From positions 39,935 through 103,934 of the forward strand of contig JACPJE010000017.1 in the NCBI GenBank assembly GCA_016187725.1: DNA of 64,000 nucleotides. The letters run 5' to 3'. A program made the position numbers and the translations under genes. The stretch's first letter is position 1, and every line of letters starts with the position of its first letter. This DNA comes from Candidatus Latescibacterota bacterium. Lineage in GTDB: Bacteria; Latescibacterota; UBA2968; UBA8231. The notes beneath the pieces are model-generated. The model saw only the letters and a program-made list of their open reading frames with translations, was not told where the DNA came from and ran no database searches. Shown here in pieces: positions 26,888-35,700 of this stretch.

Positions 26888-27049
26888 AGCCGATCCGAAA
26901 ACCCCATTTGGGCTGCGCCCGGCTGCAAGCGGCGCAGCCTTCGTTGCCCTCAGTCGGCGTATTTATGAGCCAATACGCCTTCTTCGGGCGCCTTGTCTGC
27001 ACCGCTTTCGCTCGGGCTCGCCACCAAAGCAGGTTCCCGGATCGGCTCT
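26886..27049. mobile_element. MITE-like inverted-repeat element, ~164 bp
   Basis: The element is bounded by 18-bp terminal inverted repeats: agagccgatccgaaaacc (26886-26903) and ggttcccggatcggctct (27032-27049), which match at 16 of 18 positions with 12 outer bases perfect. Inside is a hairpin, ggcgtatt (26956-26963) with aatacgcc (26972-26979). It encodes nothing, overlaps the PBP1a stop codon and abuts the convergent 102-aa gene. The structure fits a non-autonomous MITE or a REP-like folded element; no transposase is present in the window. Confidence 0.7.
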
Positions 27050-27052
27050 TAG

Positions 27053-27361
27053 CTATTCTTCCAGCTTGAACTTGGTGGGCTTGCGCCGCCGCTCCCGGTC
27101 CTTGAACTCCCCCTCCTTCTTCTCCAATTCCTTGAGGTCCTTCTCCAGGCTCTTGATCTCTTCCTGCAGAGACCCAAGGCTGCCCTGGGTCGAGGCGGCT
27201 CCGCTCTGTTCTCCGGCGATGCGCGACTCGTACTCCTTGATCTCCTTGCGGGCCATTTCGGCCCTGGGCCTCATGGTCGCGGAGGTCTTGAGGTACTCGA
27301 GGAGGATGAGAACCAGGAAGCCGACGGCTCCTACGGCGATAAAGAGAAATACCCAGGCCAT
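27053..27361 (-). CDS. Small membrane-anchored coiled-coil protein
   Basis: This 102-aa protein has one N-terminal TM helix (FLFIAVGAVGFLVLILLEYL) followed by a charged coiled coil (LQEEIKSLEKDLKELEKK) and a basic tail (RERRRKPTKFKLEE). No family is recognised. It is the last gene of a leftward trio after the MotE-like protein, and its 3' end abuts the inverted-repeat element. A motor- or envelope-associated accessory role is possible but is inference. Confidence 0.65.
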   Translation of the reverse strand: MAWVFLFIAVGAVGFLVLILLEYLKTSATMRPRAEMARKEIKEYESRIAGEQSGAASTQGSLGSLQEEIKSLEKDLKELEKKEGEFKDRERRRKPTKFKLEE

Positions 27362-27394
27362 GTTCGCCTCGACAGGTTAAATAGTTTCAGCGTT

Positions 27395-27970
27395 TCAGAG
27401 TTCCTGCATCAGCTTGGCGATGCGCGCGGCGAAGGCGGGCTCCATGTTGCCCATGATCTTGGCCACTTGAGCCGGCAGCAGCTTTTTCATTACCTGCGCC
27501 ACCATGGTGTCGCTCAATTCGCTGGTCTGCTGCAGGATTTCGGCGGCATCCGCCGCTTTGATCTTGTTGAAGTAGGTAGCCAGGCTTTTGAGATTTTCCT
27601 CCTGGCGCAGCTTGAGGGTCGAATCCGCCCCTTTACCCAGAATCTGGTTCAGGCTGTCGCTCGCCCTGGTTTGAGCGGTGATCTTGAGCTGCTCGCTCAA
27701 CAGGCTGTCCTGCAACTCCTTGGTGCGCTTGATCTCCGCCTCGTAGCTGGAATTGTACTGGCTGGCAGTTTCCAGCAGTTGGTCGAGTTCGTCGCTGCGG
27801 TTGGCGAATTCCTCCACCACCCGGGTGGTGTCGGAAGGTTTATCCTCGATCAGCTTCTGGAGTTCCTCGGGCGTCTGCACCGTGCCGGTGAAGAAGAGCA
27901 TCGCCAACAGGGCGGCGATGAAGGAGGCGAACATTCCGATGATGAGCAGGGGCACCAGCAAATACTTCAC
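27395..27970 (-). CDS. MotE/MgtE-N-like membrane protein
   Basis: This 191-aa protein has an N-terminal TM helix (MKYLLVPLLIIGMFASFIAALLAMLFF), a long helical or coiled-coil region, and a C-terminal MgtE intracellular N-like domain (LATYFNKIKAADAAEILQQ, LLPAQVAKIMGNMEPAFAARIAKLM). The layout matches MotE, the flagellar motor chaperone that stabilises MotC in alphaproteobacteria, and MgtE-N proteins in flagellar loci. A flagellin gene at 58905 supports a motile host. No stator or FliG gene is adjacent, so the motor link is inferred. Confidence 0.65.
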   Translation of the reverse strand: MKYLLVPLLIIGMFASFIAALLAMLFFTGTVQTPEELQKLIEDKPSDTTRVVEEFANRSDELDQLLETASQYNSSYEAEIKRTKELQDSLLSEQLKITAQTRASDSLNQILGKGADSTLKLRQEENLKSLATYFNKIKAADAAEILQQTSELSDTMVAQVMKKLLPAQVAKIMGNMEPAFAARIAKLMQEL

Positions 27971-27982
27971 GGGGCGACCTCA

Positions 27983-29680
27983 TCAAGGAATAAAAAAGAT
28001 ATAGAACAACCCACCGATGATACTGGCCGAAAGCCCGCGCTCTATGGCTTTGTGCCGGTCCTCGATGCGGGTGCTCTTGAACAGCGCCGAGGCGGTCTGG
28101 GAACCGGTCTGGCCCGCAGGCACCTCGTCGGCCCGGTAGGCCTGGACCCGGCGCATCCAGTCGATGCGGCTGTCCGGGCCTTCCAGGCGCATGAACAGTT
28201 CGCCGTACGCCTCGCGCCGCTGACGGCCCCCGAAGGGATTCCAGCCTTTGGGCCCCGGCGTGTAGATCACCCGGGAATCGGCCAGGCGGTAGCGCAGCCG
28301 GGCGGTGTCGGCCTCGGGTTTGAGCAGCACTTCGCAACCCTGGCGCATCAGCACCGTCACCAGGGCGTCGTCGAGCACCCAGTTCTTGTCGGACTTTTCG
28401 TACGGTTCCAGATAGACCCGGGCGCCGGGGGACAGGGGCAACTGCCCCAAGGCTGCTTCGGCGGCCTGGGCAAAGGCCTGGCGCAGCAACTCCAGATCGG
28501 TGACCACGGCCTGGGCAGGGGCTGCTCGCCGGACTGCCTGGGCTTCGGCGACCCGCAGGGCCGTCTGGCCGGCCGCCGGGATGAAATCCGGCCGCTGGGC
28601 CGGTCTGAAGGCGCAATTCCAGAAAAATGGGCCGGGCCGCTGGGGCGTGGCTTCGAGTTCCAGCGTGGCCAGCTGCCCGGGAGCCAGGCGCCCGACCTCT
28701 TGCACGACCACGGCGTCCTGTTGCAAAACCGCTTTGCCCTGGCTGGCCTGCACCACCCGCACCTGGGTGAAGGAGGCGGGGATCTCGACCCGCCAGGCAG
28801 CCAGGTCCAGGTCTTCGCCGCCCGGGTTCTGCCACTGGCAGATCAGGCGGCCCGGGCGCCCCGTCTCCAGCCATCGGCCGCTGGCTGGCAGCACCTGGAC
28901 CACGGGCGCCGCCACCACCTGCAGGGCGGTTTCGGGCAGGGGCGAACCGGCGACCTGGGCCGCAGAGGCCCGGCCGCGCACCACCAACTGGCCGGCGGCC
29001 TGCGCTTCGATGCGGGCCTGCCAGACCAGGGTGTCCCGGCTGCCGGCCGCCAGGGGCACAGGCCAGTGGTGGCGGAGCTGTTCCGGGGCCACCACCAGGC
29101 CCTCAGGCCATTCCCAGGTCACTCCTTCCAGGCCCCGGGGATCGGCATTGTGCACCACTGCCTCCAGCCGGATCTGTTCGCCGGCGAAAACCAGGCCCGG
29201 CCGCAGTTCCACTCCCAGGCGCAGAGGCGGGGCGACCTGCAACTGCACCGTTGCGGCGCTTTTCTCATCCGCACTGTCGGCCGTGGTGCGGATGGCGCTC
29301 TGCCAGGAAATCACGGCTGCAGCCTTCCTGACCACCACCGAGAGTTGCAGGGTGTCCACCTGTTCGCGCCCCAGGGGCCTGGCGCGGTAATCTATCTCCA
29401 CCAGAGAAGAGGTGGTGCGCGCCTGTCCCAGGGTCGAATGGGCGCTCTTCAATTCCACCAGCCCCGAGTCGCAGGTGATCCAGGCGTTCAGGATCGCCTC
29501 GCCATCGCCGGGAAAATAGTGGAGATAGAGCGGCAGGGTCTGCTCTATACCCGGTCCGGCAATGGCCTGTTCGGCAAAGCGGGGAGCCAGGGTCGAACGA
29601 GCCTGGGCTTCTCCGCCGCCCATCAGCGCTCCCAGCAGAACGCCACCGAGGATGAAGCGCAAGGGTATAAAAAGTGCCAA
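27983..29680 (-). CDS. Exported or membrane-anchored protein of unknown function
   Basis: This 565-aa protein has a hydrophobic N-terminus with an AQA-type signal cleavage region. A long beta-rich middle (residues ~40-390) looks like repeated immunoglobulin-like or DUF11-type segments (GVELRPGLVFAGEQIRLEAVVHN, PGRLICQWQNPGGEDLDL). The C-terminal ~150 residues have mixed alpha/beta character (VLDDALVTVLMRQGCEVLL) and end in a hydrophobic GLSASIIGGLFYIFFIP anchor. I recognise no family. The TTG start is uncertain. It is first in the operon with the MotE-like gene 12 nt downstream. Confidence 0.6.
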   Translation of the reverse strand: MALFIPLRFILGGVLLGALMGGGEAQARSTLAPRFAEQAIAGPGIEQTLPLYLHYFPGDGEAILNAWITCDSGLVELKSAHSTLGQARTTSSLVEIDYRARPLGREQVDTLQLSVVVRKAAAVISWQSAIRTTADSADEKSAATVQLQVAPPLRLGVELRPGLVFAGEQIRLEAVVHNADPRGLEGVTWEWPEGLVVAPEQLRHHWPVPLAAGSRDTLVWQARIEAQAAGQLVVRGRASAAQVAGSPLPETALQVVAAPVVQVLPASGRWLETGRPGRLICQWQNPGGEDLDLAAWRVEIPASFTQVRVVQASQGKAVLQQDAVVVQEVGRLAPGQLATLELEATPQRPGPFFWNCAFRPAQRPDFIPAAGQTALRVAEAQAVRRAAPAQAVVTDLELLRQAFAQAAEAALGQLPLSPGARVYLEPYEKSDKNWVLDDALVTVLMRQGCEVLLKPEADTARLRYRLADSRVIYTPGPKGWNPFGGRQRREAYGELFMRLEGPDSRIDWMRRVQAYRADEVPAGQTGSQTASALFKSTRIEDRHKAIERGLSASIIGGLFYIFFIP

Positions 29681-29802
29681 ATTTCTTTTTTACCCATACT
29701 TAATAACAAATTTCCCTAGCTGTCAAGCCATTTCTGCGCCCCGGGGCTGGCCGCGGAAGCCCCCTTGGGGCAGGCAGGGGAGGGCAGGTTTCCACCCAGC
29801 CC

Positions 29803-29832
29803 TTGACTTGGGGCTCTGCACCTGACTAGGTT
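29803..29832 (+). promoter_or_regulatory. Candidate promoter for the DUF2953-GerW pair
   Basis: TTGACT (29803-29808) and TAGGTT (29827-29832) with an 18-nt spacer lie 31 nt before the ATG at 29864. The 183-bp gap between the divergent genes otherwise shows nothing I can assign. Confidence 0.35.
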
Positions 29833-29863
29833 AAAAAGAACTCGTTCGCCGCCAAATCTGTAG

Positions 29864-30538
29864 ATGCTCACAGCCTTAGTCATCCTGCTGGCCCTGGTCC
29901 TGGCCCTTTTGCTGCTCCCCGTGCTGGTCGCCTTTGAGGCCGAGTGGCCGGGGCCGGCAGGGCCGGTGAATTTCCAGTTGAGCTGGGGTTTTCTGATGGG
30001 AGGCGCCGGGCTGCAGGTGCGCTTCCAGGCCGAGGAGTGGCACCTCCACCCTCTAGTAATAGGGCGGCGTCTGGCTTTTCCCCGGTTGCGCCTGGGAGGA
30101 AGCCAGGAGGGCGGCGCGGCAGAGCCCCTACTACCGCCGCAGCCGGAAAAGGAGCAGGCCCCCCCCCCCTTGGCCAAAGCGCCTTCCGGCCGGGCAGCGC
30201 TGGGCAGGCTGGCCAGAGAGTCGGCGCGCCCGGCTCTGCGTCTGCTCAGGCGCCTGGGGCAGACCTTTCACCTGCGCAGTCTGCGCCTGCAGGGCAGCTT
30301 TGGGCTGGCAGATCCGGCGGCCACCGGCCAGGCCTTCGGATATCTGCAGGCTGTGCGGGCTCTCCTGCGTGGGCGCCTGCGCCTGGAACTCAGTCCCGAT
30401 TTTGTCCGGACAGGGTGGCGCGGCAAGGCGCGGCTGGCGATCCACCTCTATTTCGGCAAGGCCCTCTTCCTGCTGGCTTGCTTTGCCGCCCGGCTGGCCT
30501 GGCGCTGGTGGGGCCTCCGCAAGGCGGCCCGGCGGTGA
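29864..30538 (+). CDS. DUF2953-domain membrane protein (YtfI-like)
   Basis: This 224-aa protein starts with a long N-terminal TM helix (MLTALVILLALVLALLLLPVLVAFEAEW), then a beta-type segment, a Pro-rich low-complexity stretch (residues ~85-105) and a C-terminal segment (FGLADPAATGQAFGYLQAVRALL..LELSPDF) matching the DUF2953 pattern. It ends with a hydrophobic stretch and a basic tail. In Firmicutes a DUF2953 gene (ytfI) sits beside gerW/ytfJ, and the same order is seen here with GerW 28 nt downstream. That pairing supports the call. Confidence 0.75.
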   Translation: MLTALVILLALVLALLLLPVLVAFEAEWPGPAGPVNFQLSWGFLMGGAGLQVRFQAEEWHLHPLVIGRRLAFPRLRLGGSQEGGAAEPLLPPQPEKEQAPPPLAKAPSGRAALGRLARESARPALRLLRRLGQTFHLRSLRLQGSFGLADPAATGQAFGYLQAVRALLRGRLRLELSPDFVRTGWRGKARLAIHLYFGKALFLLACFAARLAWRWWGLRKAARR

Positions 30539-30566
30539 TAACCCCTTCGACGCGGAGGTAGATCAG

Positions 30567-30959
30567 ATGCCGTCTTCGGTAGAGATCCTCATCGAAAAGG
30601 TCATGGGCGAACTGCACCGCATCGTGCAGACGGAGACGGTGGTCGGCGAGCCGGTGCAGGCGGGGAACGTGACGCTGATTCCGGTGTCGAAGATCTCCTT
30701 CGGTTTCGGGGCCGGCGGCCAGGAAGGCAAGGGGCAGAGCGGCACGGGCGGCGGGGCCACGGTGGAGCCTATCGCCTTCGTGGTCATCGACCCCGAGGGG
30801 CGGGTCCAGATCCTGACCCTCAAGGACAAGGAGGCTTCCCTGGGACAGCTGGTGGGCCTGGTGCCCGAGGCTATTGCCAAGATCAGGAAGTTCATGGGCA
30901 AAAAGAAAAAGGAAGGGGAAGGGGGAGAGGCGGAGACGCCCAGTAGCCAGCAGAGCTGA
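30567..30959 (+). CDS. GerW/YtfJ-family protein
   Basis: This 130-aa soluble protein has the family pattern IEKVMGELHRIVQTETVVGEPVQAGNVTLIPVSKISFGFGAGG, a glycine-rich loop, then PIAFVVIDPEGRVQIL. GerW is known in Bacillus spore germination, but homologues occur in many non-sporulating bacteria. The ATG at 30567 is preceded by cggagg. It is paired with the DUF2953 gene upstream, and an RND adaptor gene follows after 23 nt. A Lys/Glu-rich tail ends the protein. The function in this organism is unknown; nothing else in the window suggests sporulation. Confidence 0.8.
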   Translation: MPSSVEILIEKVMGELHRIVQTETVVGEPVQAGNVTLIPVSKISFGFGAGGQEGKGQSGTGGGATVEPIAFVVIDPEGRVQILTLKDKEASLGQLVGLVPEAIAKIRKFMGKKKKEGEGGEAETPSSQQS

Positions 30960-30982
30960 CACTGAAGGGAAAACCAGGAGGG

Positions 30983-32056
30983 ATGAATAGCAGGGCAAAA
31001 GGCCTATGGATAACGCTGGGTGCCATTGCGGTCCTGGCGGCGCTCGCGCTGCCCAAACTCCGCTCCTCACCCGGGGCCCCGGGCAACACCGGCGCCGCTG
31101 CCGGCGCGGCCCGCGATCAGGGCCTTCCGGTGAGCATGGAGGTCATTCGCGCCGAGCGGCTGGGCGACCGCATCGCCACGGTCGGCACGGTGCTGCCTGA
31201 CGAAGAGGTGGAACTCCGGAGCGAGATCTCCGGCAAGGTCGAAAGGATTTTCTTCAGCGAAGGCACTTCGGTGGGCAAGGGCAAAGTCTTGCTGAAAATC
31301 GGCGATGCCGAATTGCAGGCGCAACTGCTGCGCGCCCGTTACCGCCAGGCCATTGCCGAGGAGCAGGCGGAACGCCAGCGCCAGCTCTTCGCCAAACAGC
31401 AGATTTCCCAGGTCGATTACGACAGCGCGGTCAACGCCCTGAACATCTCCCGGGCCGAGGTGCAGCTGATCCAGGCGCAGCTCGACAAGACCGAGATCCG
31501 CGCCCCCTTCGCCGGGGTCATCGGCCTGCGCCAGGTGAGCGAGGGCAGCTACCTCTCGCCGGCGACGCCCATCGCCACGGTACAAGACACGCGCAGGGTC
31601 AAGATCGATTTCGCGGTTCCCGAGAAATACGCGGGCGCGCTTGAGGTCGGCGACGAAATCCGTTTTTCCGTGCAGGGCGTACCCCGGACCTTTGTGGGCG
31701 GCATCTATGCGCTGGAGACCAAGATCGACCAGGCCACCCGCACGCTGCGCCTGCGCGCCCTCAGCCCGAACCCCGACGGCGCCCTGATCCCAGGGGCCTT
31801 TGCCGAGGTCGAGATCGTCCTGCCGGAAAAGGAGGGGCTGACCATCCCGGCCTCCGCCCTGATCCCCGAACTGAAGGGCCATCGGGTCTTCCTGTGCGTG
31901 GCGGGCAAGGCGGTGTCGCAGCCGGTGGAGATCGGCGCGCGCAGCGCCGAGCGGGTCGCCATTGCCAAAGGGGTGCGGGCCGGGGACACCCTGATCACCT
32001 CGGCGATCCTGCAACTGCGGCCCGGAATGGCCGTGCGGCCCGCGCCGACCAACTGA
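30983..32056 (+). CDS. RND efflux periplasmic adaptor (AcrA/MexE-type membrane fusion protein)
   Basis: This 357-aa protein has an N-terminal membrane anchor or signal (LWITLGAIAVLAALALPKL), then the barrel-sandwich/lipoyl half-motifs (EVELRSEISGKVERIFFSEGTSVGKGKVLLKI and TEIRAPFAGVIGLRQVSEGSYL) around an alpha-hairpin, and a beta-barrel domain. It bridges the inner-membrane pump encoded 16 nt downstream to an outer-membrane channel. No TolC gene lies in this operon; the TolC-like protein at 16256 is a candidate. SD aggaggg precedes the ATG. Confidence 0.9.
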   Translation: MNSRAKGLWITLGAIAVLAALALPKLRSSPGAPGNTGAAAGAARDQGLPVSMEVIRAERLGDRIATVGTVLPDEEVELRSEISGKVERIFFSEGTSVGKGKVLLKIGDAELQAQLLRARYRQAIAEEQAERQRQLFAKQQISQVDYDSAVNALNISRAEVQLIQAQLDKTEIRAPFAGVIGLRQVSEGSYLSPATPIATVQDTRRVKIDFAVPEKYAGALEVGDEIRFSVQGVPRTFVGGIYALETKIDQATRTLRLRALSPNPDGALIPGAFAEVEIVLPEKEGLTIPASALIPELKGHRVFLCVAGKAVSQPVEIGARSAERVAIAKGVRAGDTLITSAILQLRPGMAVRPAPTN

Positions 32057-32072
32057 TCCGAGAGGGACGACC

Positions 32073-35000
32073 ATGAGTCTGTCTGCCACCTGCATCCGCC
32101 GCCCGGTACTCACCATCGTGTTGTCGATCGTCGTCGTCCTCTTCGGCGGCATCGGCTTCACCTACCTGGGGGTGCGCGAGTACCCCAGCGTCGATCCGGC
32201 GGTCATCAGCGTCAACACCGGCTACGGCGGGGCGAGCGCCGACGTGGTCGAGTCGCAGATCACCGAGCCGCTCGAAGAGGCCATCAGCAGCGTGCCCGGC
32301 ATCCGCACCATCAACTCCTCCAGCCGCGAAGGGGGCAGCAGCATCAGCCTGGAGTTCGGCCTCGACGTCGATCTGGAAACCGCGGCCAACGACGTGCGCG
32401 ACAAGGTCGCCGGCGCCGTGGGCCGCCTGCCGCCAGACGCCGACCCGCCCAGGGTCGCCAAGGCCGACGCGGACGCCACCGCCATCCTGGTGATGAACAT
32501 CACCAGCAACACCCGCAATCTGCTGCAGTTGAGCGAGGTCGCCAACAACGTCTTCAAGGAGCGGCTGCAGACCATCCCGGGGGTGAGCGAGGTGCGCATC
32601 TACGGCGAGAAGCGCTACTCCATGCGCCTGTGGCTGGACCCCGACAAGCTGGCGGCGTACCGGCTTTCGCCCTTGGACGTGCGCAGCGCGCTGAGCGCCG
32701 AGAACGTCGAGCTGCCCTCCGGGCGCATCGAGGGCGACCAGGTGGAGTTGACGGTGCGCACCCTGAGCCGGATGGAGACCCCGGAGGAGTTCAACAGCCT
32801 CATCATCCGCGAGCAGGACGGGCGAATCATCCGCTTCAGCGACATCGGCAACGCCGAGCTGGGTCCAGAGAACGAGCGGCAGGTGTCCAAGGGCCTGGCC
32901 GGTCCGCGCGTGGCGGTGGCGGTGGTGCCCCAACCCGGCTCCAACCACGTCGCCATCGCCGATGAATTCTTCCGCCGCGTCGAGTTGCTCCGCCGGGAAC
33001 TCCCCGAAGACCTCGAAACCAGCATCGGCTTCGACACCACCCGCTACATCCGTTCCTCCATCGAGCAGGTGTGGGAGACCATCCTCGTCGCCTTTGCCCT
33101 GGTGGTGATGATCATCTTCCTCTTCCTGCGCGACTGGCGCACCACCATCATCCCGGTATTCGCCATCCCCATCTCGCTGGTCGGGACTTTTTTCATCATG
33201 TACCTGGCGGGGTTCTCCATCAACGTGCTGACCTTGCTGGGACTGGTGCTGGCCATCGGCCTGGTGGTCGACGACGCCATCGTCATGCTGGAGAACATCT
33301 ACACCAAGATCGAGGCCGGCATGGCGCCGATCGAGGCCGGCATCAAGGGCGCGCAGGAGGTCTTTTTTGCGATCATCTCGACCACCGTGGCGCTCATCGC
33401 CGTCTTCATGCCCATCGTCTTCCTGCAGGGGCTGACCGGCAGGCTCTTCAAGGAATTCGGGGTGGTGATCGGCGGATCTGTGGCCATCTCCGCCTTCATC
33501 GCCCTCACCCTGACGCCCATGCTCAGCACCCGCCTGATCAAGTCCCACCAGGGGCACACCTGGTTCTACCGGCGCACCGAGCCCTTCTTCGCCGCCCTGA
33601 TCGAGGGCTACCGCAACTCCCTGGAGGCTTTTCTGCGCCGGCGCTGGCTGGGGTTTGCGGCGATGCTGGCCGCTTCCGGACTGGCCTGGCTCTTCTTCTC
33701 CGTCCTTCCCCAAGAGCTGGCGCCCCTGGAGGACCGCAGCCGCCTGCGGCTGAATTCCACGGCCCCGGAGGGCACTTCCTTCGAACTTATGGAGAAGTAC
33801 ATGGACCGCCTGGTCGACCTGATCAGGGACGAGGTGCCGGAGGCTGAGGCGGTGATCGCCAACACCTCCGTGTCCTCCGGGTCGACGACCCTCACCCTGG
33901 TGCCGCCGGAGCAGCGGCAGCGCACCCAGCAACAGATCGCCGATGCCCTGTCGCGCTCGGTCAGGAACCTCAACGAGGCCCGCACCACGGTCAACCAGGA
34001 ACAGACCATCGCCGTCGGCGGGGGTGGAGCGCGTTTCAGACTGCCGGTGCAGTACGTGATCCAGGCGCCCAGCTTCGCCAAACTCAGGGCCGCGCTGCCA
34101 GAGTTTCTGGACCAGGTGGGGGAACGCCCCGAGTTCAGCGCCAGCGAACTCAATCTGAAATTCAACAAGCCGGAGCTGGTGATCGCCATCGACCGGGCGC
34201 GGGCGCGGGCCACGGGGGTGTCGGCCAGCGACATCGCCCAGACCCTGCAGCTGACGCTGGGGGGGCAGCGGTACGGCTACTTCGTCAAGGACGGCAAGCA
34301 GTACCAGGTCATCGGGCAGTTCGCCCGCCGGCACCGCGACGAACCGCTCGACCTCAGCTCGATCTACGTGCGCAACCGCACTGGACAGCCGATCCAGCTC
34401 GACAATCTCACCTCGGTCTCGGAACAGTCCAATCCACCGCAGCTCTTTCGCTTCAACCGCTACAGCGCGGCGACCGTCTCCGCCGGGCTGGCCTCGGGCT
34501 ACACCCTGAGCGATGGCATCAAGGCCATGGACGAGATCGCCGCCCAGGTGCTGGACGAATCTTTTAGTACGACCCTGGCCGGCGCCGCGCGCGACTTTGC
34601 CGAGAGCGCGTCGAGCCTGGTCTTCGTCTTCATCCTGGCACTGGTCCTGACCTACCTGGTGCTGGCGGCGCAGTTCGAGAGCTTCCGCGATCCATTCGTC
34701 ATCATGTTCACCGTGCCGCTGGCGGTGGCCGGCGCGCTGCTCTCGCTGTGGTACTTTGGGGAGACTATCAATATTTTCAGCCAGATCGGCCAGATCATGC
34801 TCATCGGCCTGGTGACCAAGAACGGCATCCTCATCGTGGAATTCGCCAACCAGCGCAAGGCAGCCGGTCTAACGGTCGTGGAAGCGGTCCGGGGCGCGGC
34901 GGCGGCGCGCTTCCGCCCGATCCTGATGACCAGCCTGGCCACGATCCTGGGCATCCTGCCCATCGCCCTGGGCCTGGGCTCCGGCGGCGAGAGCCGGGTT

Positions 35001-35171
35001 TCGATGGGCATTGCCGTGGTCGGCGGCCTGATCTTTTCCGGGGGGCTGACCCTCTACGTCATCCCGGCGATCTACTCCTACTTCTCAAAGGAACTCGTCC
35101 AGACGGGCGCCGAAGAGGAACTCGCCCAGGCACGCGCCGAAATGGCGGTGCCGACCCGACGGGCGGTCTGA
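32073..35171 (+). CDS. RND multidrug efflux pump, HAE1/AcrB-MexF family
   Basis: This 1032-aa trimeric inner-membrane proton/drug antiporter has the usual full length and two-fold repeat. The TM4 proton-relay pair is present in IGLVVDDAIVMLENIYTKIEAG (AcrB D407/D408 equivalents). The TM11-12 segment GLVTKNGILIVEFANQ and the N-terminal RRPVLTIVLSIVVVLFGGIGF are canonical. It is preceded by gagaggga and is coupled to the adaptor gene. It probably exports hydrophobic toxic compounds from the periplasm or inner leaflet. It converges with the YdjM-like gene, with 7 nt between the stops. Confidence 0.95.
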   Translation: MSLSATCIRRPVLTIVLSIVVVLFGGIGFTYLGVREYPSVDPAVISVNTGYGGASADVVESQITEPLEEAISSVPGIRTINSSSREGGSSISLEFGLDVDLETAANDVRDKVAGAVGRLPPDADPPRVAKADADATAILVMNITSNTRNLLQLSEVANNVFKERLQTIPGVSEVRIYGEKRYSMRLWLDPDKLAAYRLSPLDVRSALSAENVELPSGRIEGDQVELTVRTLSRMETPEEFNSLIIREQDGRIIRFSDIGNAELGPENERQVSKGLAGPRVAVAVVPQPGSNHVAIADEFFRRVELLRRELPEDLETSIGFDTTRYIRSSIEQVWETILVAFALVVMIIFLFLRDWRTTIIPVFAIPISLVGTFFIMYLAGFSINVLTLLGLVLAIGLVVDDAIVMLENIYTKIEAGMAPIEAGIKGAQEVFFAIISTTVALIAVFMPIVFLQGLTGRLFKEFGVVIGGSVAISAFIALTLTPMLSTRLIKSHQGHTWFYRRTEPFFAALIEGYRNSLEAFLRRRWLGFAAMLAASGLAWLFFSVLPQELAPLEDRSRLRLNSTAPEGTSFELMEKYMDRLVDLIRDEVPEAEAVIANTSVSSGSTTLTLVPPEQRQRTQQQIADALSRSVRNLNEARTTVNQEQTIAVGGGGARFRLPVQYVIQAPSFAKLRAALPEFLDQVGERPEFSASELNLKFNKPELVIAIDRARARATGVSASDIAQTLQLTLGGQRYGYFVKDGKQYQVIGQFARRHRDEPLDLSSIYVRNRTGQPIQLDNLTSVSEQSNPPQLFRFNRYSAATVSAGLASGYTLSDGIKAMDEIAAQVLDESFSTTLAGAARDFAESASSLVFVFILALVLTYLVLAAQFESFRDPFVIMFTVPLAVAGALLSLWYFGETINIFSQIGQIMLIGLVTKNGILIVEFANQRKAAGLTVVEAVRGAAAARFRPILMTSLATILGILPIALGLGSGGESRVSMGIAVVGGLIFSGGLTLYVIPAIYSYFSKELVQTGAEEELAQARAEMAVPTRRAV

Positions 35172-35178
35172 GGGCAAC

Positions 35179-35700
35179 TCAGTGGTGGTTGCGGTCGGCA
35201 GGGAAGAGCTTGAAGTGGCCGTCCAGGAGCAGATGCGTGTACCAGCCCACCACGCAGGCCACCAGAAAGATGGCGTGGCCTGCCAGCAACTGGCGGACGT
35301 TCTCCCAGGAAAACCCGCTCAACCAGGCGTGGCGGGCGCGCCAGTACTCGAAGACCGTGCCCAGGGCCAGGGGCACCAGCAGGGGGCTGATCCTCCAGTG
35401 GGTCCAGCCCCGGTGGTGGTCCAGGAGGGGCAGGACCGCCAGCAGTCCCACCAGGGTGGCCCGCTCGTAGTCCTCGGTCCAGCCCAGGTAGAGCAGGCCG
35501 GCGAAGACCAGGCGGAAGAACCAGCGCTGGGGCACCGAGGCGGTGTCGAGGTCGGGGAAGAGGGAAAAGGCCACGGTGGTGCCGCAGACCCAGCCCCAGG
35601 TTTCGTAGTCCTGGGCCGGCAGGTACCCCAGGCGGGCGGCGGCGGTGGCCAGGCCGACGCCGGCCAGGACCCCGCCGATGAGGTGGCCCTTGAAGGTCAT
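35179..35700 (-). CDS. YdjM-like inner-membrane metal-dependent hydrolase family protein
   Basis: This 173-aa polytopic protein matches the LexA-regulated YdjM family (DUF457-like) by its spaced acid/His motifs: MTFKGHLIGGVLAG, SLFPDLDTASVPQRW, LLDHHRGWTHW and GWYTHLLLDGH. It has about 4-5 hydrophobic segments. The ATG at 35700 overlaps the rlmN stop by 4 nt, so it is translated from the rlmN transcript. The biochemical activity of the family is poorly defined; the conserved His/Asp set suggests metal binding in the membrane. Confidence 0.8.
   Translation of the reverse strand: MTFKGHLIGGVLAGVGLATAAARLGYLPAQDYETWGWVCGTTVAFSLFPDLDTASVPQRWFFRLVFAGLLYLGWTEDYERATLVGLLAVLPLLDHHRGWTHWRISPLLVPLALGTVFEYWRARHAWLSGFSWENVRQLLAGHAIFLVACVVGWYTHLLLDGHFKLFPADRNHH

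Noticed and set aside
27467..29719. 750-codon plus-strand frame opposite the MotE-like trio
   Set aside because: No recognisable domain and no SD. The minus strand has signal and membrane segments and a recognisable MgtE-N domain.
31995..34334. 779-codon minus-strand frame opposite the RND pump
   Set aside because: Asp/Gly/His-rich shadow; the plus strand encodes an intact AcrB-type pump.
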